Assembly: GCA_030747075.1 (NCBI GenBank)
Contig: JASLLL010000002.1
Span: 62,001 to 126,000, forward strand
Direction of reading: 5' to 3'
DNA from: Gemmatimonadota bacterium
Lineage (GTDB): Bacteria; ARS69
DNA length: 64,000 bases
This document shows, piece by piece, positions 9,267 to 18,400 of the stretch. Both the position numbers and the translations under genes were made by a program. The notes beneath the pieces were generated by a model, which had not been told where the DNA came from, did not search any database, and saw nothing but the letters and a program-made list of their open reading frames with translations. The number at the start of each line of letters is the position of its first letter. The stretch's first letter is position 1.

Positions 9267-10630
9267 CCCGCTCGGTCTCCGCCCCATAGAATCGGCGCGT
9301 ACAGCAACCACGACGACACCAGTAGAATCCCCCACGGCACGAGGGCCGCCATCGTCAGCGGGCGTCCCCGGAGGCGCCGCAGACAGCCTCGCGGATCATC
9401 GAGAAACGCCCCCGCCCCCAGGAGGAAGAACACCATGAGCGGAAGCCGGTAGCGGGACATCCCCAGCGTCATTCCGTGAATCGCCAGCCAGTACGCGATC
9501 ACAAGAAGCACCGCGACACGGAGTGGCCCGGCGCGCGCCCCCGCGATCCCCAGCGTCCCGGCGAGGACCGCCAGCATGAAGCTCCCCACCGCGAGAACGG
9601 TCCACAACGCGATCATCCCCGCGTTCACTTCCCCATAGACACCGCTGTGAAGATAGCGCAGGAGAAACGACCCCGGGTTCCAGAGCCCACGCAGTTTGAT
9701 CCATGCGTAGCGCGCCGTCGTGGCGGGGTTTTCCAGAGCGAAGGTCATGCCAGCCCGAATGTCCTCCTGGTAACGGTCCACCGGATTCTCCGCCCGCGAA
9801 CGAACCCATGGACGCTGATCCGGACGCCACTCCGTCCGGCGGAAGGCCCGGTAATCGTAGTTCTCGGGAGGGAAGTGATTGAGATTCCTGTAGACGACAT
9901 TGCCCGCATTCGTCGCCAGAAGGAGACTCTTCCCGAAGCGCGCCCTGTTGTATGCCGCCCACGGAGAAATGACGGTCAGCATCACGAACACGATGACGGC
10001 CGCCCGGACCAGCGCGCGCCACCCTTCGCGGCGCGCCCCGAAGAGAACCCACGCGCCCACGGGCAGAAGCAGATAGAGCACCATCGATCGAAAGAGCGCG
10101 GCAATCCCGAAGAGCGCGCCGATCAGAACCGCGTCTCGAATGCGCCCTCGCTCCTGAAGGCGCACCAGAGACAACACCAGCGCCGCCAGCAGACACGAAA
10201 ACACCGTCTCAGTGAATGCGTACTGGGTATAGGCGATGAAGTTCGGATAGATCGCCACGCCTGCCGAGGCCAGGAGCGCTCCGCGCGGACTCACCCATCT
10301 TCGGGCCAGATGGAAGACAAGCACGACCGTACCGCAGCTCACCACCACCTGCGCGAACCGCACGGCCGAGAGGCTTCCGCCGCTCAGTCCGAGCAGCCCG
10401 GCAAGGAAGAGCACGAAGAGCGGAGGCGTGTGCCCCTCGCTCCAGTCGTCGGTTCCGTAGTCGAAGCCGTCCCCCGCCAGAACGGCGCGCGCCGCATGAA
10501 GAAAGGAGCACTGGTCCCCGGTGCACTCCATGTCGGCCACAACCGGAAGAAAGGCCACCTTCACCGCCAGCGACACGACCACGATCCACGCGAGACGGCG
10601 CGCGGCGTCCCGACTCTTCAGCCCGTTCAT
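9263..10630 (-). CDS. Multi-span GT-C glycosyltransferase-like protein
   Basis: A 455-residue polytopic protein with about ten membrane helices. The first periplasmic loop, with FDYGTDDWSEGHTPPLF, matches the acidic/GHxPPL layout of GT39/ArnT/RgtA-like transferases. These enzymes move sugars from polyprenyl-phosphate carriers to lipids, glycans or proteins on the outer face of the inner membrane. The ATG at 10630 has a GGGAG five bases upstream; a second ATG ten codons earlier has no such site. Its stop overlaps the start of the sulfatase-fold lipoprotein, so the pair probably acts on the same envelope molecule. It diverges from the gene at 10749. Confidence 0.75.
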   Translation of the reverse strand: MNGLKSRDAARRLAWIVVVSLAVKVAFLPVVADMECTGDQCSFLHAARAVLAGDGFDYGTDDWSEGHTPPLFVLFLAGLLGLSGGSLSAVRFAQVVVSCGTVVLVFHLARRWVSPRGALLASAGVAIYPNFIAYTQYAFTETVFSCLLAALVLSLVRLQERGRIRDAVLIGALFGIAALFRSMVLYLLLPVGAWVLFGARREGWRALVRAAVIVFVMLTVISPWAAYNRARFGKSLLLATNAGNVVYRNLNHFPPENYDYRAFRRTEWRPDQRPWVRSRAENPVDRYQEDIRAGMTFALENPATTARYAWIKLRGLWNPGSFLLRYLHSGVYGEVNAGMIALWTVLAVGSFMLAVLAGTLGIAGARAGPLRVAVLLVIAYWLAIHGMTLGMSRYRLPLMVFFLLGAGAFLDDPRGCLRRLRGRPLTMAALVPWGILLVSSWLLYAPILWGGDRAG

Positions 10631-10748
10631 GGCTCTCCCGCGTCCTGCCCGATTTTCCATCGTGGACGGCTGCGACTCATCGGGCGATTATGCCACCCGG
10701 AACGCAATCCGTCCGGTTTTACGACGGTTCACCCGCCCCGGAGCCTGC

Positions 10749-12545
10749 ATGGTGAACGACGCAAGACTACGCGACCACCCGGGTGCCTCCCGGCGATGGA
10801 TCGCGGCGTGTGCCGCACTCTGCGTACTGCCCTTGCTGACCGCCTCCTGCGGCGGCCCCGGTAAGCGTGCTGCATCCGTCCTCGTGGTCACGATCGACAC
10901 GCTCCGTCCCGACCACCTGGGCGCCTACGGACACCCGGGAGCGCGCACGCCGCACCTCGACGCGCTGGCCAGACGCGGCCTTCAGTTCACCAGGGCGCGT
11001 ACGCCCTACCCGCTGACCCTCCCCTCCCACGCGTCCATCTTCACGGGGCTCTATCCACGCTCACACGGGGCGCGGCGAAACGACTCCTTCAACCTCACGC
11101 GCGAAGCCCCCACGCTCGCCACCATCCTGAAGTCGCTCGGCTACGAGACCGGTGCCGTCGTCGCCACCTTCGTCCTGAACTCCAACTTCGGACTTGCCCG
11201 GGGTTTTGACCGCTACGACGACCACTGGGGCATGCGCGGCGCGGGAAGCGGCACGCTGGAACGCCGCGCGCAGGAAGTCACCGACCGCGCCCTCGCCTGG
11301 CACTTTGGCATCGGGGAACGGCCCTTTCTGCTGTGGGCGCACTTCTTCGACCCGCACGACGACTACGAGCCCCCCGCTCCCTGGGACGCCGCGTTTCCGA
11401 AATCGCCCTACGATGGCGAGATCGCCCATACGGACCGTGAGTTCGGCCGGCTCCTCGGGACGCTGGACGAAAGAGGAGCCTTGCGCGACGCGGTGATCGC
11501 GCTCACCTCCGACCATGGCGAAGCATTCGGCGAGCACGGAGAGTTCGGCCACGGCTACTTCGTCTACGAGACCACCCTCCGCGTCCCGATGATCCTCACG
11601 GGAAGCGGGACCGCTCGCCTCGGGCACGAAATCCGCAGCGACGACGCCCGCACCGTGGATCTCCTGCCGACGCTCGGAGATCTCCTCGGGCTTCCTCTCC
11701 CTGAAGAGCTCCCCGGGCGATCCCTGTTGACCACTCGTGATTCGCGCCCGCTTCTGTTCGAGACGCTGGAACCGGAGATCGCCTACGGCGCGACCCGTCT
11801 GGCCGGACTCTTGGACGACAACTGGAAGTACATTCAGGCTCCCGTACCCGAACTCTACAATCTGGACTCGGATCCCGACGAACTGCGGAACCTCCACCGC
11901 GACACCGCCCCGCGCGCCGAAGAGATGCGAGCACGCCTTGCGGAGACTCTCGCCCGGACGGCCCCCGCGACCCGGGGCGAGGCGGTCGACGACGAGACCC
12001 GCGACAAGCTCATGGCCCTCGGATACATCGGAGGAGACGAAGGCACCTCCGTCACCTCCCGACGGGATCCCAAGGAGATCGTCGATCTCATCCCCGTGAT
12101 GCACCGCGGCATCGAACTCTGTCGAACCGGTCGCATGGAGGAGGGGGTGGCGCTCCTGGAGGAGATCCTCCTGCAGGATCCCGGAAACGGGAAAGCCCTC
12201 TACTGGGTCAGCAAGTCTCACGCGGACCGTGGGGATTTCCAGGCAGCGCTCACCACCTACCGGGCCGCCATCGAGATGGATCCGAATGTGGCGGACTACT
12301 ACAACCAGGCAGGGCTGATCTTCGCCCGGGCCGGGGAGACTCGAAACGCCGTGAGGAGCTTCCGACGCGCACTGCAGTTGGACCCCGGCCTGGTGGCCGC
12401 GCACCTGAACCTGGCGACGGGGCTGGCGCAGATGGGCCGTCCGGCGAAAGCCCGGGAGGCGCTGGATCGGGCGCTGAGCATCGATCCCGAAAGCGACGCG
12501 GCAAAGCAGATCGCGCGGATGCTCGAAGAAACGGGCAGGCACTGA
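10749..12545 (+). CDS. Sulfatase-fold lipoprotein with C-terminal TPR repeats
   Basis: A 598-residue fusion. The N-terminus has a lipobox (LLTASC, Cys34). Residues 40 to about 440 form a sulfatase-like domain with DTLRPDHLGAYG, the nucleophile region TLPSHAS (Thr90) and the metal site TSDHGEAFGEHGEFGHG. The last 150 residues contain about three TPR units, for example YYNQAGLIFARAGETRNA followed by a second helix ending LQLDP. The Thr in place of Cys suggests it is not a formylglycine sulfatase. TPRs usually bind partner proteins, so this could be a complex-forming envelope enzyme. It is followed by a strong hairpin at 12555. Confidence 0.87.
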   Translation: MVNDARLRDHPGASRRWIAACAALCVLPLLTASCGGPGKRAASVLVVTIDTLRPDHLGAYGHPGARTPHLDALARRGLQFTRARTPYPLTLPSHASIFTGLYPRSHGARRNDSFNLTREAPTLATILKSLGYETGAVVATFVLNSNFGLARGFDRYDDHWGMRGAGSGTLERRAQEVTDRALAWHFGIGERPFLLWAHFFDPHDDYEPPAPWDAAFPKSPYDGEIAHTDREFGRLLGTLDERGALRDAVIALTSDHGEAFGEHGEFGHGYFVYETTLRVPMILTGSGTARLGHEIRSDDARTVDLLPTLGDLLGLPLPEELPGRSLLTTRDSRPLLFETLEPEIAYGATRLAGLLDDNWKYIQAPVPELYNLDSDPDELRNLHRDTAPRAEEMRARLAETLARTAPATRGEAVDDETRDKLMALGYIGGDEGTSVTSRRDPKEIVDLIPVMHRGIELCRTGRMEEGVALLEEILLQDPGNGKALYWVSKSHADRGDFQAALTTYRAAIEMDPNVADYYNQAGLIFARAGETRNAVRSFRRALQLDPGLVAAHLNLATGLAQMGRPAKAREALDRALSIDPESDAAKQIARMLEETGRH

Positions 12546-12554
12546 CCCAGACCA

Positions 12555-12589
12555 CTGCCGGGGAGCGTCTCAAAGACACCCCCCGGCAG
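12555..12589. terminator. Hairpin between convergent genes (bidirectional terminator-like)
   Basis: CTGCCGGGG (12555-12563) pairs with CCCCGGCAG (12581-12589), and the inner GTCT (12567-12570) pairs with AGAC (12574-12577). It lies between the stop at 12545 and the convergent stop at 12613. There is no T-run on either side. The sequence is closely related to the hairpin at 13320. Confidence 0.55.
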
Positions 12590-12612
12590 GTCAACATTCA
12601 ATACTGCAGGAA

Positions 12613-13182
12613 CTAGCGGTAGAGCGCCTTCACGCCGCCCCAGCTCTCCGACTCCCGGGGAGTCGTCCCGCAGAGCGTGCTGCCCTCCTGGTTTCCGACC
12701 GACTCCACCGGGGCCGAACCGTCGGTAGACAGCCCGATGTAGTCGTTGAGGAACATATCCGTCGCGGCACAGTTCACCGTGACATTGATACCGTTCATCG
12801 CCGAATCCTCCGGATAGAGCGTTCCGCCTGTGTCCAGCGCCATGATCGTTCCGGCGACAAAGGCCGTGTCCGGACACCCTCCCACCGCCAGCATCAGGTT
12901 GGTGGCTCCCCCGGCATTCAAGACGCCGTTTTCCGGCTGGAACGCATAGACCGTCATCGTTCCGCCGATGTCGAACTCGGCGGCGGACCAGCCGTCGGTG
13001 TAGTCGCCGTCCCCTCCGACCCACAGGGAAAAGAACCCCACCCCCATCGCCGGGGCCGCGGTATTGGCGCACGGATCCGTCGTGCTGGAGCTGATCGTCC
13101 AGGCGTACTTCTCCGCGTGCGCGCCCGGGACTGTCGCCAGAGAGAAGAGAACAAGCGCTGCGAGAACCAGTATTCGTTTCAT
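12613..13182 (-). CDS. Secreted protein of unknown function
   Basis: A 189-residue protein with a clear signal peptide (basic start, hydrophobic core, AHA cleavage site near residue 23). The mature part is rich in Gly, Thr, Ala and Asp, has four or five Cys and no membrane helix, suggesting a small beta-rich, disulfide-stabilised extracytoplasmic protein. I do not recognise the family. It stands alone: hairpins lie on both sides (12555 and 13320) and the neighbours are unrelated. A weak promoter-like pair lies 75-100 bp upstream. The GGTGG before the ATG is the best ribosome site available. Confidence 0.8.
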   Translation of the reverse strand: MKRILVLAALVLFSLATVPGAHAEKYAWTISSSTTDPCANTAAPAMGVGFFSLWVGGDGDYTDGWSAAEFDIGGTMTVYAFQPENGVLNAGGATNLMLAVGGCPDTAFVAGTIMALDTGGTLYPEDSAMNGINVTVNCAATDMFLNDYIGLSTDGSAPVESVGNQEGSTLCGTTPRESESWGGVKALYR

Positions 13183-13256
13183 GAAAGCACCACCCCCCCG
13201 AAAGTTGGAAATCCCTGGCCCGCCGCTCGGATCGACCGGAGGCTGGAGGGGACCAC

Positions 13257-13283
13257 TTTATCTTCGGGAAGTTCTTCCTGCAA
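13257..13283 (-). promoter_or_regulatory. Weak sigma70-like promoter candidate
   Basis: On the minus strand TTGCAG (13283-13278) is followed after 15 bases by GATAAA (13262-13257), about 75 bp before the secreted unknown gene. The spacing is short and the match is partial. Confidence 0.3.
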
Positions 13284-13319
13284 GCACGGGAACGCTCCGG
13301 AAGATGCCACGATACAAAA

Positions 13320-13348
13320 CCGGGGAGCGCCTTGAAGGCACTCCCCGG
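13320..13348 (-). terminator. Rho-independent terminator after cysC
   Basis: CCGGGGAG (13320-13327) pairs with CTCCCCGG (13341-13348), and inner GCCTT pairs with AAGGC across a one-base apex. On the minus strand the stem is followed directly by TTTT (13319-13316). It lies 40 bp after the cysC stop, in the right direction to end the sat-cysC transcript. Confidence 0.8.
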
Positions 13349-13387
13349 CCAGCCCCGCATCCGGGGGCAAACCCGATGCTCCGGAGC

Positions 13388-13948
13388 CTATCCCGCGGCG
13401 GGGGCTTCGGCAGGAGCCTTCGGCAGGTAACCGTTCTCCCGAAGATAGGCGATCACCCGGTCGGCCGATTCCTCGACCGTCTCCTTGTCCGTATCGCAGA
13501 TGATCTCGGGATCGATCGGCTCGTCGAAGGGATCGTCGACGCCGGTGAAGCCCTTGATCTCTCCGGCAAGCGCCTTCTTGTACATCCCCTTCACATCGCG
13601 CTCGATGCACTTCTCAACCGGACAGCGGGCATACGCCTCCACATAGTTCCCGATGAGGTCCCGGGCAAAGTCCCGGCAGTTCTGGAAGGGGGAGATGGCA
13701 GCCGCAATGTTCGGCACACCGTTCCGCGTCAGCAGGGCGCAGACAAAAGCGATCCGGTTGAGGTTCGTCTCACGATCCTCCCGGCTGAAGCCCAGTCCCT
13801 TCGACAGATTCGTGCGAACGACATCGCCATCGAGAATCTCGATCTTTCCACACTCCGCCTGAATGCGCTTTGCGACGATCTCGGCGATGGTGGTCTTTCC
13901 GGAACAGGGCAGGCCCGTGAACCAGACGGTGAAGCCGGGTACTGACAT
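13388..13948 (-). CDS. cysC: Adenylylsulfate (APS) kinase
   Basis: A 186-residue APS kinase, which phosphorylates adenylylsulfate to PAPS, the universal sulfate donor. The P-loop GLPCSGKTT is at residues 12-20; further family signs are RTNLSKGLGFSREDR, a PFQ segment and VEKCIERDVKGMYKKAL. The ATG at 13948 has an AAGGAGG seven bases upstream; the frame runs 68 residues further up but those are Arg-rich and overlap the intergenic region. It lies 115 bp downstream of sat on the same strand and ends before a T-tailed terminator. No PAPS reductase or sulfotransferase is visible nearby, so the use of PAPS is open. Confidence 0.95.
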   Translation of the reverse strand: MSVPGFTVWFTGLPCSGKTTIAEIVAKRIQAECGKIEILDGDVVRTNLSKGLGFSREDRETNLNRIAFVCALLTRNGVPNIAAAISPFQNCRDFARDLIGNYVEAYARCPVEKCIERDVKGMYKKALAGEIKGFTGVDDPFDEPIDPEIICDTDKETVEESADRVIAYLRENGYLPKAPAEAPAAG

Positions 13949-14063
13949 CCAAACCTCCTTGGGGCTCTTCTTTCCGCGAGGGAAGACTGAAAAAAAACCG
14001 TACCGACCGGAGAGCGCCGCGAGGACGCCCCCCGGAGAAACCGCTCGCCCGCAGACGCTTCGC

Positions 14064-15221
14064 CTACGAGGACGAGACCTTCGACTTCGCACTTTCCTGA
14101 AGTACCGCCGCCACCTCCGGCCGCGTGAACTCCACAGGGATCTCCTCCCCATTCTCCAGCATTTCCCGGACTCGGGTTCCGCTCAGGAAGAACCGATCCT
14201 CCATGCCGGAATTGCTCGTCTTGCTCGACGCCATCCCGCCCGACTTCTTGCACCAGAAGGAGTGCTCGAACATCAGCGGAGTGATCCCGAGTTCCCCGGG
14301 TCCGTACTCGGAGAAGATCTTCTGGGCGTCGTAGGTTCCGTAGTAGTTGCCCACCCCCGCGTGATCCCGCCCCACGATGAAGTGGGTGCATCCGTAGTTC
14401 TTCCGGGTGATGGCGTGGAAGATGGCTTCTCTGGGCCCGGCATACCGCATGGCCGCCGGGAACACGGAGAGCAGCGCCCGATCCGCCGGGAAGTAGTTCT
14501 CCAGCAGGATGTCGTAGCACTTCATGCGGACATCGGCGGGAATGTCATCCGCTTTCGTCGCGCCCACGAGCGGGTGAATCAGCGCGCCGTCCACCATCTC
14601 CAGCGCACACTTGATAAGGTACTCGTGCGCCCGGTGAATGGGATTGCGCGTCTGGAAGCCCACCATGGTCTCCCAGCCCCGCTCCTTCATGACGGCACGA
14701 ATCCCGGCCGGGTCCAGTCGCTGCGAAAGGAAGTCCGCGTACGGAACGCGGTTCACCACATGAACCTCTCCGCCCAGCGCGACATCTCCTTGCGAGTAGA
14801 GCGCAGCCACACCCGCGTGGGCGTCTTCGTCCGTCCGGTAGACCTTGACCGCCTCCGAGGTCTTGTCGGCGTGATACCGCTCCGCCACATCCATCACCGC
14901 AAGCAGCCCGCCATCCGCCGCGCACAGCGCAACGCGATCCGCCCCGTCCGCCGCGCCTTCATCCACACGAAGGCAGATGGGCAGCGACCACGGAGTTCCA
15001 TCCGCGAGACGCATGGAGTCCACCACGGAGCGATAGTCCGCTTCCCCGAGGAAACCCGTGAGCGGACTCATGGCACCGCAGGCAATCATGTCCAGGTCCG
15101 AGACCTGCCATTCGTTCAGCAGGACCTTCGGCAGTCCGGCGGCTTCCTCGATCAGCTGTTCCCTCTTCGCCCCTGTAACGCAGCGGTCGATCAGGGTTCC
15201 GCCATGCGGTTCGATGCTCAT
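14064..15221 (-). CDS. sat: Sulfate adenylyltransferase (ATP sulfurylase)
   Basis: A 385-residue ATP sulfurylase of the single-chain Sat type, making APS from ATP and sulfate. The ATP-binding motif QTRNPIHRAH is at residues 190-199 and GRDHAGVG lies near 291. Length and motifs match stand-alone bacterial Sat, not the CysDN heterodimer. The ATG at 15221 is the only good start. It precedes cysC, and the two form a complete PAPS-synthesis pair. A good sigma70-like promoter lies about 190 bp upstream, leaving a leader of roughly 180 nt with possible hairpins. Confidence 0.95.
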   Translation of the reverse strand: MSIEPHGGTLIDRCVTGAKREQLIEEAAGLPKVLLNEWQVSDLDMIACGAMSPLTGFLGEADYRSVVDSMRLADGTPWSLPICLRVDEGAADGADRVALCAADGGLLAVMDVAERYHADKTSEAVKVYRTDEDAHAGVAALYSQGDVALGGEVHVVNRVPYADFLSQRLDPAGIRAVMKERGWETMVGFQTRNPIHRAHEYLIKCALEMVDGALIHPLVGATKADDIPADVRMKCYDILLENYFPADRALLSVFPAAMRYAGPREAIFHAITRKNYGCTHFIVGRDHAGVGNYYGTYDAQKIFSEYGPGELGITPLMFEHSFWCKKSGGMASSKTSNSGMEDRFFLSGTRVREMLENGEEIPVEFTRPEVAAVLQESAKSKVSSS

Positions 15222-15359
15222 GAAATCTCCGATGGGTTGCGCGCGCCAGCGGCACGGCGAGTCACTTCACTCCACGAAATACCCGGTTTCAGCACTTCCG
15301 GGGGGGAAACACCGAACCCGGGCACAGTCCGATTTTGAGGCGGCCCACAGACTCATTCC

Positions 15360-15379
15360 CCCGGCTTCACTCAGCCGGG
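15360..15379. promoter_or_regulatory. Hairpin in sat 5' leader
   Basis: CCCGGCT (15360-15366) and AGCCGGG (15373-15379) form a 7-bp stem with a 6-base loop. It lies downstream of the predicted sat promoter and about 140 nt before the sat ATG. A second, longer and imperfect stem (CCCGG/CCGGG) lies nearer the gene at about 15288-15326. No known riboswitch consensus was recognised. Confidence 0.35.
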
Positions 15380-15408
15380 AAAGCCCGGATCCGCCACAAA
15401 GACCGGGG

Positions 15409-15437
15409 AGGATACCGACCGGCGCCCCGCGTGTCAA
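15409..15437 (-). promoter_or_regulatory. Sigma70-type promoter for sat-cysC
   Basis: On the minus strand a perfect TTGACA (15437-15432) is followed, after exactly 17 bases, by TATCCT (15414-15409). This is the best promoter match I found in the window. It points at sat, whose ATG is at 15221. Confidence 0.65.
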
Positions 15438-15497
15438 TTCCGTACACGAAGAGAGTGTCGGCAGAGTGAAGGAAGGACTGAACCGATGCGCGTCATT

Positions 15498-18400
15498 TCA
15501 CCAAAGATGGACGATCCTGACAGATTCCGACTCTCCCCGAAGTGCCAGGCGCACGAAGTAGACGCCGGGAGCCGTCCGGCCCCCGCGGGCCGCATGGCCG
15601 TCCCAGACAACGGAGTGATCCCCGGAGGGCAGGAGGCGCTCGTCGAGCAGGCAGGCCACCCGGCGCCCGGCGACATCGTGGAGGGTCAGCGTGACGGGAC
15701 CGGTCTCCGGCAGCGCGAACCGAAGGAGAGTCTGATCCCGGAAGGGATTCGGGAAAGGAGAAGCCAGCGAGAGGACGGCGGGGGAATCGGAAGTTCCCGC
15801 GGGCGGAAGAGCGGTCGCGTCGGACAGCGGGCGATAGACCCCGGCCAGGTCCGCTCCCCCGTGATAGACGGGCCACGGAGCCGTTCCGTATGCCGCCGAC
15901 CCCGGAGCGTCCACAATCCTCACCCGGCCGTCGTCCGCGCCGATGAGCACATCCAGGTCTCCGTCGCCGTCCATGTCCGCGACCGCGGGAGTGGCCCACG
16001 GGATCTCCGTAAACGACCACGGCCAACCGGGGACGACCGTTCCGTCCGGCGCATGGGCCGTGAGAGTCCCGTCGGTGCGCCCGACAAGAACATCCAGTCG
16101 TCCGTCTCCATCCAGGTCCGCCACGACGGGCGAGTTCGCCGCGTTTCCGGCGGCGGGAATCGGCCAGCCCGGCAAGGGCGTTCCGTCCGCGCGCCAGGCG
16201 CACACGCGTCGATTCGCGTTGGCGATGACCTCCGGGAAGCCGTCGCCGTCCAGGTCGGCCACGGCGGGTGAGGGAATCGTCGCCTCGGAAGAGGCTCCGC
16301 TGACCGGCCAGCCGGGGCACGAATCCGCCACGCCGTCGCCGTCGCCGTCGGAGAGCCTGAATGCGTGAATCCGCCCGTCTTCATCCGGCGCGATGACTTC
16401 CAGAGTCCCGTCCCCGTCGAGGTCCGCAAGCACGGGACTGGCCAGCCCTTCCGCACCCATCGCAACCGGCCAGCCGGGGAGATCCTCGCCCGAACCCGAG
16501 AGGGCATAGAGCAAACTGTCCGTTCCCGAGACGACGACATCGTCCCGGCCGTCGCCGTCGAGATCCGCGACCGCCGGAGTCGATCCCGTCCCGCCGCGAC
16601 CCGTCACCCGCGGCCAGCCGGGGACGAGCGACCCGTCCGCCTCCAGCGCCCGAATCCGGCCGTCATGCGCCACGGTCACGATCTCCGGCAGGCCGTCCCC
16701 GTCCACATCCGCGGCCACGGGGCTGCTCCGGAGCCCTGTGGCCGCGTGGAAGACGGGCCACCCGGGGACGGGGTCCGGCGCGGCGTTCGCCCCGTCGGTG
16801 CGCCACGCGTACACGAAGCCGTCATAAGACGCGGCGACAATCTCCCCGCGGCCATCGCCGTCGAGGTCGACCACGAGAGGGGCGGCATTGACCCGCCCGC
16901 CCGTCGTCCCGAAATGCCCGGCGGTGGCGGGATCCGCATCTCCATCCACCCACTCCGATCCGCTCGCCCGAAAGACATGCACTGCATTCGACGGCCACAT
17001 CGACCCGAGCACGATCTCCGGAAGACCGTCCCCGTCGAGATCCGCGGGAACCAGCGGCGTCGGCCCCACCACGGAATCCAGCCGCTGCGGCCACCCGGGC
17101 AGGAGGGGATCGTTCGAGCGGGCTTCGCCGAAAGCCGTGTCCGGGGACGCCAGCCCGGAGGAGTCGACCGCGATCACCGCGAAGGCCGATCGACTCCCGG
17201 CGGGTAGCGGAATCTCCGCAACGCTTCCCTGACGCAGGAGGTGCCCGAACGCATCCCGCCAGCCGCGCCGCCCGGGGAGGAGAATCCGATAACCCGCCGT
17301 ATCTCCCGACGGGCCGGATGTCCACGACAGCACCGCACTCTCCGGGCGTGGAGAGGAGGACGCGGCGGACGCACCCGCCGGGGGCGAAAGATTCACGATG
17401 CGCGTGACGCGCGTCCCCCGGGAGCACTCGACATCCAGACGGAAGGTGACTCCGGAGGGGCCGGACGCGGAGAATCCCGGCTCCAGAAGCACCTCTTCTC
17501 CCGGCGCGAGTCTTCCCGCGGTGACTTCCCCTTCGGCGACACTCCCCTCTCCCGCAGCGACGGTGAGGCTTGCGAACAGCACACCCGACGAGCCGGAACC
17601 CCGGTTCTCCAGCAGGGGGAGAATCCGCCCGCCGCGAATCTCCATCCCGGCGATCACGACCTCCGCAAGCTCCGCGCTCAAGAGGTATGGCTCGCTCGTG
17701 AGGCCGCTTCCGGGTTCTCCGTCAAGAAGGACCGGGAGGCGGTCTCCGTCGGTGGCGCAAGCGGCCGACCGGAGGGTGAATGCCGTCGTCCACGCGGTGT
17801 CCCCGGGAGCGACCACCGACACGCTCCCCGCTCCATCCATGACGACCACGCCTTCCCCCGCAGCCGACAGGCTCACCGATCCGCCGGGAGAGGCCACCCT
17901 GCCGGCATTCTCCACCGCCAGCTGAACACGCCACTCCCCCCCGCTTCCCGTCGCGCCGACGCCTCGCCATCCGGCGGACACCAGATGCGCCGACGCCGAC
18001 GCATTCACGGGAAGCGCGGCATCATACGGAACCCGGCCCGGTGCCGTCACAACAAGGTCCGCAACGCCGTGGTGCTCCGGACGAAACTGGAAGAGCACCC
18101 GCCCGGTCTCGTCGGTCGTGCCAAAAGCGTAGTCCTCGTCCCCCTTCGACAGGCACACGCGCGCACCTTCCACCGGCAGGCCGTCTTCCGCCCCGGTGAC
18201 ACGCACGGGGAAGGGGGCGCGACGCGCGGACAACACCGTCGGATGATCCACGCGCAGCGTCCCCGGCTCCCCCCGGTGGAGCGAAAGCGTCGGGAAACCC
18301 AGAAAACTCCGCCCGAAGTACATGAAGCGACGGGCACCGGACACGCGGTAGGCGTTCGGGTTCTCGGAGACAAGACGCGCCCTCGACGCCGCCATCGCTT

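Noticed and set aside
15900-17060. Regular short repeats that could look like a CRISPR or tandem array
   Set aside because: They are codon-level echoes of the eight DxDGDG protein repeats, spaced irregularly and diverged between units.
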